Below are positions 7,274-12,038 of a stretch of 12,038 nucleotides of DNA, in pieces; position 1 is the first letter of the stretch, and each line of letters starts with the position of its first letter. The notes beneath the pieces were generated by a model, which was not told the origin of the DNA, ran no database searches, and worked only from the letters and a program-made list of their open reading frames with translations. Origin of the DNA: DATAMF01 sp036260665 (GTDB taxonomy: Bacteria; Chloroflexota; Anaerolineae; Aggregatilineales; Aggregatilineaceae); NCBI GenBank assembly GCA_036260665.1, contig DATAMF010000450.1, positions 1 to 12,038 of the forward strand. The letters are read 5' to 3'. The position numbers and the translations under genes are program-made.

Positions 7274-7960
7274 TTAATCGACAGAATCGCGCTGGTGGGT
7301 TTTGATTTCCTGTACACTGCCTGTAGAGACATACATAATCCGCTCGGCAACATTGGTCACTAAATCGCCAATCCGTTCCAGGTGCTGCGCTGCCCGCAAA
7401 ATACCAAAGGTCGCGGTAACCTTCTTTTCTTTGGTCGCTTTTGCGAAATCTTCAATCGTTTGATTCACGACTTCAATAAACAGCCGATCCAGTTCTTTGT
7501 CCTGATCCGCAATTTGTTGAAGCAGTTCAGTGGTTTCGCTGCCATACGCTTGAATGCAGAGATCCAGCATTTGCCGCACTAGAGGAGCCATTTCCATCAA
7601 TTCTGTTGGACGGCGGCGATTGGGTGCTTTGAGGATCGATGGAATGGTATTGGCAATATCCTTTGCCTTATCACCGATACGTTCCAGATCGATGATCAGA
7701 TTGACCGCGCCCATAATATTGCGGAGATCCCGTGCGGCAGGCTGCTGGGTCACGATCAATTTGAAGCAGAGATCTTCAATGGTAAAACGCGCGGTGTTGA
7801 CTGCGTGATCCATTTCGATCACTTGTTTTGCCAGTTCCGTATCCATTGTAGCAAAGGAGCGCCATGCTGTGTCCACCTGGCTGCTGACCATCAGTCCCAT
7901 TTTGACCACTTCGTCGCGCAGATCCTTCAATTCCCGTTCAAACGTTTCGCGCGGTGACAT
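7274..7960 (-). CDS. phoU: Phosphate signalling complex protein PhoU
   Basis: PhoU links the PstSCAB phosphate transporter to the PhoR/PhoB-type two-component system and restrains phosphate uptake when phosphate is plentiful; cytoplasmic, often membrane-associated. The protein (228 residues from the chosen start) is all-helical with two tandem PhoU repeats. Each carries the metal-binding motif: DLERIGDKAKDIA (91-103) and HLERIGDLVTNVA (193-205). The length is standard. Two ATGs are adjacent; the second (7960) is chosen because GGAGG lies 4 nt before it but only 1 nt before the first (7963). No pst or phoBR genes are in the window, so this copy is separate from any transporter operon here. It is transcribed divergently from the methyltransferase gene. 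Confidence 0.95.
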   Translation of the reverse strand: MSPRETFERELKDLRDEVVKMGLMVSSQVDTAWRSFATMDTELAKQVIEMDHAVNTARFTIEDLCFKLIVTQQPAARDLRNIMGAVNLIIDLERIGDKAKDIANTIPSILKAPNRRRPTELMEMAPLVRQMLDLCIQAYGSETTELLQQIADQDKELDRLFIEVVNQTIEDFAKATKEKKVTATFGILRAAQHLERIGDLVTNVAERIMYVSTGSVQEIKTHQRDSVD

Positions 7961-7964
7961 CATT

Positions 7965-7969
7965 CCTCC
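7965..7969 (-). promoter_or_regulatory. Shine-Dalgarno site of phoU that decides its start
   Basis: The minus strand reads GGAGG here. Spacing is 1 nt to the ATG at 7963 and 4 nt to the ATG at 7960, so ribosomes should prefer the second ATG. Confidence 0.6.
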
Positions 7970-8082
7970 GATGCATAAAATCTCTCTAATTTAAAGAGGA
8001 GTGTACTGAAATTCAGGTAAAATGGCTACTTGTGTTTAGGATCGATTGCCTATACCATGAACTGGACTCAGGAGATTGAACG
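7970..8082. other. Divergent intergenic region between phoU and the methyltransferase gene
   Basis: About 113 nt must hold the promoters for both divergent units. It is AT-richer than its surroundings. A TAAAAT at 8018-8023 could serve as a -10 element for the rightward genes, but no good -35 was seen at the right distance. A short palindrome CTGAA-A-TTCAG (8006-8016) sits immediately before it and could be an operator. AGGAG 8 nt before the ATG at 8083 is a good ribosome binding site. The promoter assignment is tentative. Confidence 0.3.
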
Positions 8083-8913
8083 ATGGGCGGCTGGATTGTA
8101 GGTATTGTTAGTGTGATTGCGATTCTGGTGATTCTGGATCGCGAAATTTATTTTTATGAGGCGACTCATCTTGGTCCACGGGTTCAGGGCTGGTTATATG
8201 ATCGTTGGGCGGCAAAATACGACAGCGATAAACGCGAAAGTCAGGCCCATGATGCCGAGGTTTTAGCGCGCCCGCTGGTCCAGTTGTTAATAGATCATCC
8301 TGATACCCTGGTCCTGGATGTTGCCACCGGGACAGGCCGTCTCCCCGTAGCTCTGCTGAGCGAGCCGGAATTTCAGGGACACATTATTGCTCTTGATATT
8401 TCCCGTGAGATGCTGGTACGCGCAGCGGAAAAACTCACCCTATTTGAGGATCGGGTAACTCTGATCCGGCAGCCGTCGCTCCCTCTGCTATTTCCAGATG
8501 CCAGTTTTGATGTCGTGTGCTGCATGGAAGCGCTCGAAGTGATGCCGAATATGGAACAACCACTGCATGAATTGGCGCGCGTGCTGCGCCCTGGCGGTAT
8601 TTTCCTGACCACGCGCGGAACAGAAGCATCGGGGCGAAAGGCGAAAGTAAAAAGCGCCGAAACATTCACCGCACTGCTGGAAACTTTCGGCTTTGAGCAG
8701 ATCGAGATTATCTCCTGGTGGAAATTGTTTGATCGTGTCTGGGCACGTAAAGCGGGTAGTTCCGCTCCCCTTGGTAGCCGTGCGGTGACCGACGTGCTGG
8801 TATGTCCTTCGTGTGGAAGGACGACGCTTACATCCGTTTCGTTGGGTGGTTTACGCTGCAACCAATGTCACAAAGAAATTTCTGTCACGCCTGAAAAAAT
8901 ACTCTTACTGTAG
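8083..8913 (+). CDS. Membrane-anchored SAM-dependent methyltransferase with C-terminal zinc ribbon
   Basis: Class I (Rossmann-fold) methyltransferase of unknown substrate, 276 residues. One hydrophobic segment at the N terminus (about residues 4-18) precedes the charged DRE and looks like a membrane anchor with the enzyme on the cytoplasmic side. The Methyltransf_11-like domain shows motif I VLDVATGTG (77-85), the acidic SAM-ribose residue D105 in ALDIS, and post-motif features FDVVCCMEALEVMP (142-155) and RVLRPGGIFL (166-175). The last 40 residues form a zinc ribbon with C241, C244, C259 and C262. Such enzymes are often annotated as ubiquinone/menaquinone (UbiE-like) methyltransferases, but nothing here fixes the substrate. 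The next gene, an MFS transporter, starts 6 nt downstream and is probably co-transcribed, which could hint at a small-molecule substrate. Confidence 0.85.
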   Translation: MGGWIVGIVSVIAILVILDREIYFYEATHLGPRVQGWLYDRWAAKYDSDKRESQAHDAEVLARPLVQLLIDHPDTLVLDVATGTGRLPVALLSEPEFQGHIIALDISREMLVRAAEKLTLFEDRVTLIRQPSLPLLFPDASFDVVCCMEALEVMPNMEQPLHELARVLRPGGIFLTTRGTEASGRKAKVKSAETFTALLETFGFEQIEIISWWKLFDRVWARKAGSSAPLGSRAVTDVLVCPSCGRTTLTSVSLGGLRCNQCHKEISVTPEKILLL

Positions 8914-8919
8914 GTCATC

Positions 8920-10227
8920 ATGCGTAAATATTTATGGATTTGGGCAGGCGAAGTCCTATCAACCGTGGGATCGGCGCTTACCAGCTTCGCGATGGGAGTT
9001 TGGATTTACCAACGCACCGACTCAGTGAGTCTGTTCAGTCTCAATTTGCTGGTATATGCGGTGCTTGGCCTTGCGCTGATGCCGCTGGCAGGTGTTGCGG
9101 CGGATCGCTGGAATCGCAAAGTCGTGATTTTGTCTGCGGATGCGGGTTCAGCCCTTGTGACGGTGCTTGTGTTCGCACTGGTGGCTAGCGGTCAACTTAA
9201 GATTTGGCATGTGTATGTTTTGACCGGAACCGGATCAGCGCTGAGTACATTCCAGTGGCCTGCCTCGAAAGCCCTAATCCCGATGCTGGTTTCCAAAGCC
9301 CAGCTTGGACGAGCGAGTGCACTATCCCAGATCGGTGATGCGCTGGCTGAATTGATTGGACCCCCTTTGGCGGGCAGTCTGTATGTGATGTCGGGTGTGG
9401 GATTAAAAGGCATCCTGCTGATCGACTTCATTACCTTTGTGTTGGCGAGTGTCATTTTGCTGGCAATTTCCATCCCTTCGTATAGCCAGATAAGTGATAA
9501 AAAGCAGAAATCGGTGATGGAGGATTTCAAACAGGGCTGGCGTTATATCACAGCGCGTCCCGGTTTAGTCGGCCTGCTTGTCTATTTTTTGATCTTCAAT
9601 TTTTTCCTGGAACTGATCTATCCTCTCGCGACTCCGCTGCTGTTCCAAACTGGATCGCCTGATTCGGCTGGGCGCGCTATGTCCGTTATGGCGATGGGGA
9701 TGTTTGTCGGCATTGCTGTGATGGGCATCTGGGGTGGGCCGAAGCGCCGTATGCTTGGCATCCTGATTCCGGGGATACTCTCTGGCCTGTTGATTGCGCT
9801 GGCTGGATTGCGGCCCTCGCTTACCCTGATTACGATTGGCGGCTTTGGTTATTATGCCTTGCTGCCGCTCATCCAGGGGAATGATCAAGCCCTGTGGCAA
9901 GCGAAAGTCGAACACGCGATGCAGGGTCGAGTACTCGCGATTCGCAGTATCGTTCCTTATTCTGTCCGCCTGATTACCCTGCTGCTGGCAGGTCCGTTAG
10001 CAGATGATATTTTCGAGCCGTTGATGAGTGATAATGGCGCGCTGGCGGATGTGCTTGGCCCGATTTTCGGCACTGGCCCAGGGCGCGGGATCGGCTTGTT
10101 GATTACTATTCTGGGGTTGTTATCCTCGGCGGCGGCATTCATCACCTATTTATACCCGCGTATTCGCCGGGTCGAAGATGATATTCCCGATGCGCTGCTG
10201 CCGGTTGAGGCAGAGGCTGGTATATGA
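8920..10227 (+). CDS. MFS transporter, DHA3 (macrolide-efflux-like) family
   Basis: Polytopic inner-membrane transporter of 435 residues with about twelve hydrophobic segments, probably a proton-driven exporter. The first cytoplasmic loop carries the MFS motif A variant GVAADRWNRK (58-67). A hydrophilic stretch in the middle (around 188-210, SQISDKKQKSVMEDFKQGWRYI) matches the central loop of MefA-like proteins. Near the C terminus, between the last two membrane segments, lies a loop ADDIFEPLMSDNGALADVLG followed by GTGPGRGIGLL, a feature I associate with bacterial DHA3 permeases annotated as macrolide efflux. It follows the methyltransferase by 6 nt, with AGGT about 5 nt before the ATG. The substrate cannot be told from sequence; resistance is only one possibility. 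Confidence 0.88.
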   Translation: MRKYLWIWAGEVLSTVGSALTSFAMGVWIYQRTDSVSLFSLNLLVYAVLGLALMPLAGVAADRWNRKVVILSADAGSALVTVLVFALVASGQLKIWHVYVLTGTGSALSTFQWPASKALIPMLVSKAQLGRASALSQIGDALAELIGPPLAGSLYVMSGVGLKGILLIDFITFVLASVILLAISIPSYSQISDKKQKSVMEDFKQGWRYITARPGLVGLLVYFLIFNFFLELIYPLATPLLFQTGSPDSAGRAMSVMAMGMFVGIAVMGIWGGPKRRMLGILIPGILSGLLIALAGLRPSLTLITIGGFGYYALLPLIQGNDQALWQAKVEHAMQGRVLAIRSIVPYSVRLITLLLAGPLADDIFEPLMSDNGALADVLGPIFGTGPGRGIGLLITILGLLSSAAAFITYLYPRIRRVEDDIPDALLPVEAEAGI

Positions 10228-10232
10228 TCGTG

Positions 10233-10252
10233 CAATCTGCCTAGGCGGATTG
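10233..10252. repeat. Near-perfect 20-bp palindrome after the MFS stop
   Basis: The two half-sites CAATCTGCCT and AGGCGGATTG pair completely except for one T-G wobble, centred on CCTAGG. It begins 5 nt past the MFS stop. No T-run follows, so it is a poor intrinsic terminator; it may be an RNA hairpin with a CTAG loop or a protein-binding dyad. Confidence 0.55.
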
Positions 10253-10367
10253 TAACTCTAGTATTCCTGTGGAGGGTTTGTTTCTTCTATTTTCCGGTAG
10301 ATCAAGTGTGGTTTAGTGGCCTTTCTCCTCATAACCCTCTAATTGCACACCAGGGATGTATGATAGT

Positions 10368-10398
10368 AATAGAAGTTGGCTCACAGCCAACTTCTATT
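10368..10398 (+). terminator. Strong 13-bp stem-loop, likely intrinsic terminator
   Basis: AATAGAAGTTGGC (10368-10380) and GCCAACTTCTATT (10386-10398) form a perfect 13-bp stem with a TCACA loop. The distal arm ends in TATT and is followed by TATC, giving a T-rich but short tail. It lies 140 nt after the MFS stop and 34 nt before the uvrA-like start. It could terminate the methyltransferase-MFS transcript, or sit in the leader of the uvrA-like mRNA as an attenuator if that promoter is upstream. Confidence 0.6.
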
Positions 10399-10432
10399 TA
10401 TCTATCCAGATAAGACGAGGGAAAACGAATCT

Positions 10433-12038
10433 ATGCATGACCGGATCACGATCAAAGGCGCTCGGCTGAACAATCTCAAAAACATCTCCCTTGAGATTCC
10501 GAAGAATCAGTTTGTCGTACTGACCGGGCTCTCCGGTTCCGGCAAATCGTCGCTGGCATTCGATACCATCTACAAGGAATCGGTACGCCAATTCATGGAA
10601 TCGATGGGCATGGTGGACTATTTAGGTAAGCCGGATGTCGATTTGATTGAAGGGCTAACCCCTTCGATCAGTGTCGATCAGCACCTGACGAATCGCAGCC
10701 CGCGCTCGACCGTGGGAACCGCGACCGAAGTCTATACCTTTCTCCGCATCCTGTTCGCGCGTATTGGTTCCCGACCCTGTCCCTCGTGCGGTCAGGAGGT
10801 GCCGCCCGCCTATGATGCTGGGGAGATGGAAGTCTGGACGGATGAGTCCTCGGAAGATGAGCCGGAGGAAAGTTTCGAGGACAGCATCACCTATCCCTGC
10901 CCCCACTGCGGCACCCCTATTCCTGAATTGGGGATGGCTCATTTTTCGTTTAATAAGCCCGCCGGAGCCTGCCCGACGTGTTCGGGTTTGGGTGAAGTGC
11001 TTGATGCCAATCTGAGTTTGCTGATCGATCCAAGCCTCAGCATTGAGGCGGGTGGAGTGCTGTCCTGGGATAAATTCCATGTCAACTATTATGGTAAAGC
11101 GTTGACATCGGCGGGACAGCATTACGGATTCGTGTTCGATACCACGATCCCCATTGGCGACTTTGGGCCAGCGCAGCGCGATTTGCTGCTCTACGGCGTG
11201 AATGATCCGCGTTTTGTCCGCCGTGTTCCTGGCAAAACTCCACCAACTAGGTCAGAGGAGGGGCGGTTTGAAGGAGTCGTCACCAATTTACTGCGGCGTT
11301 ATACCGAGCGCGCCCAGGATATCAACTATCGCGAAAAGCTGGAAAAGTTCTTGACGAAACGGACCTGTCCCGACTGCGATGGCACCCGGCTGCGGGCCGA
11401 AAGCCGCGCGGTGACGATCAATGGCCTGTCGATTGTCGAACTCGCGAAGTATTCTCTGGGCGATCTGGCGCTCTGGATCGAGGAACTGCCGGATCTGATT
11501 TCGCCAGAAGCTTTGATCGTGACCGAACCGATTGTGGGGGAATTGGGCGGACGGGTGCGGCGGCTGGTCGATATCGGGCTGGGTTATCTGACGATGGAAC
11601 GGGCAACACCGAGTCTTTCGGGTGGTGAAGCGCAGCGGCTCCGGCTGGCAGCCCTGCTCGGATCAGGATTGACCGGGGTGCTGTATGTATTGGATGAGCC
11701 TACGGTGGGCTTGCACCCCCGTGATATTCAGCGTTTGGTCAATGCGCTCATCCGGCTGCGCGACCTTGGCAATACGGTGCTGGTAATCGAACATGATCTG
11801 GATGTGATGCGCGCGGCGGATTATGTCATCGATATTGGGCCGGGTGCGGGGAAACATGGTGGTTATGTCGTGGCGGCTGGCACGCCGGAGAAAGTTGCAC
11901 AGGTCCCCGATTCGATCACCGGGATCTATCTCGCGGGACGCCAGCCTGCGATCACCCCGGTGAAGCGGCAGATCAATGGGCGACGATTAACCATTCACGG
12001 CGCGCAGGCGCACAATCTGCGAAATATCACCGCCGAAA
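10433..12038 (+). CDS. UvrA2-like (class II) ABC ATPase, 5' part
   Basis: The frame is open from ATG 10433 to the window end (535 residues); the stop and second ATPase lie beyond. Visible parts in order: Walker A GLSGSGKS (32-39); the conserved segment KPDVDLIEGLTPSISVDQ (66-83) and RSTVGTATEVY; zinc-site cysteines C116/C119, C156/C159, C180/C183 and C312/C315; the insertion-domain region (about 185-300); ABC signature LSGGEAQR (395-402); Walker B VLDEPT with D421 and E422; H-loop H454. The segment from 515 (RRLTIHGAQAHNLRNI) opens the second ATPase half. Canonical UvrA has a UvrB-binding domain of roughly 130 residues between the first two cysteine pairs; here there are only 36, many acidic. 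That places it with UvrA2/DrrC-type proteins, which lack the domain and include antibiotic self-resistance members, although the role here is unknown. Confidence 0.88.
   Translation, partial: MHDRITIKGARLNNLKNISLEIPKNQFVVLTGLSGSGKSSLAFDTIYKESVRQFMESMGMVDYLGKPDVDLIEGLTPSISVDQHLTNRSPRSTVGTATEVYTFLRILFARIGSRPCPSCGQEVPPAYDAGEMEVWTDESSEDEPEESFEDSITYPCPHCGTPIPELGMAHFSFNKPAGACPTCSGLGEVLDANLSLLIDPSLSIEAGGVLSWDKFHVNYYGKALTSAGQHYGFVFDTTIPIGDFGPAQRDLLLYGVNDPRFVRRVPGKTPPTRSEEGRFEGVVTNLLRRYTERAQDINYREKLEKFLTKRTCPDCDGTRLRAESRAVTINGLSIVELAKYSLGDLALWIEELPDLISPEALIVTEPIVGELGGRVRRLVDIGLGYLTMERATPSLSGGEAQRLRLAALLGSGLTGVLYVLDEPTVGLHPRDIQRLVNALIRLRDLGNTVLVIEHDLDVMRAADYVIDIGPGAGKHGGYVVAAGTPEKVAQVPDSITGIYLAGRQPAITPVKRQINGRRLTIHGAQAHNLRNITAE

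Larger units (their letters stand above)
10228..10432. other. Intergenic region between the MFS gene and the uvrA-like gene
   Basis: This 205-nt stretch contains no plausible gene. It holds a near-perfect palindrome right after the MFS stop and a long perfect hairpin nearer the uvrA-like gene; the two are listed separately. Between them lies a pyrimidine-rich run (about 10275-10295). TATGAT at 10359-10364 resembles a -10 element, but I found no matching -35. GAGGG about 11 nt before the ATG at 10433 is a distant ribosome binding site. Confidence 0.5.

Noticed and set aside
7984..7998. Inverted repeat CTCT...AGAG between phoU and the methyltransferase gene
   Set aside because: Only 4 bp pair before mismatches; within chance for an AT-rich intergenic region.
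10655..11122. 155-residue minus-strand open frame opposite the uvrA-like gene
   Set aside because: The plus-strand frame encodes intact UvrA motifs over the same bases; the antisense frame has no recognisable domain.
10433..12038. Canonical nucleotide excision repair uvrA
   Set aside because: The UvrB-binding domain between the first and second cysteine pairs is missing, so UvrA2-like is the better call although the rest aligns well.

Overview
This window looks like ordinary bacterial chromosome: densely packed, moderately GC-rich, intron-free genes in short same-strand runs with Shine-Dalgarno-like sites. No tRNA, rRNA, CRISPR array, transposase or phage gene was seen. The gene set would suit a free-living heterotroph, and my impression is Chloroflexota (Anaerolineae-like). 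That placement is a guess from protein flavour and gene mix; no phylogenetic marker is present.

Region 1 (1-5071, + strand) is a formate dehydrogenase operon. It holds the 3' part of the molybdopterin catalytic subunit (fdhA), mobA for the guanylated cofactor, a NuoE-NuoF fusion that would reduce NAD+, a separate small ferredoxin-like subunit, and fdhD, the sulfurtransferase that activates FdhA. Genes are 3-12 nt apart or overlap. Together they predict a soluble NAD+-linked molybdenum or tungsten formate dehydrogenase whose structural and maturation genes are interleaved. Two details are unusual: the ferredoxin subunit has no His-Cys3 cluster box, and the NuoE domain is shortened between its cysteine pairs.

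Region 2 (5080-6297, + strand) is a secreted single-domain GH18 chitinase 8 nt after fdhD. Its stop codon overlaps that of a convergent degV gene.

Region 3 (6294-7960, - strand) holds degV, encoding a fatty-acid-binding family protein, and phoU, encoding a phosphate signalling protein. A hairpin lies between them, just after phoU.

Region 4 (8083-10227, + strand) diverges from phoU. It is a two-gene unit: a membrane-anchored SAM methyltransferase with a C-terminal zinc ribbon, then a DHA3-type (macrolide-efflux-like) MFS transporter.

Region 5 (10228-10432) is a 205-nt intergenic stretch with two inverted repeats, one of them a perfect 13-bp stem. Region 6 (10433 to the window end) is the 5' part of a UvrA-family ABC ATPase. 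It lacks the UvrB-binding domain and carries a short acidic linker in that place, so it resembles UvrA2 (class II) rather than repair UvrA. It runs off the window before its second ATPase site.

The tetranucleotide GATC is strongly over-represented across the window. I saw no clearly new multi-gene system. The best leads are the cofactor-box changes in the formate dehydrogenase, the anchored methyltransferase with zinc ribbon, and the UvrA2-like gene beside an efflux pump.
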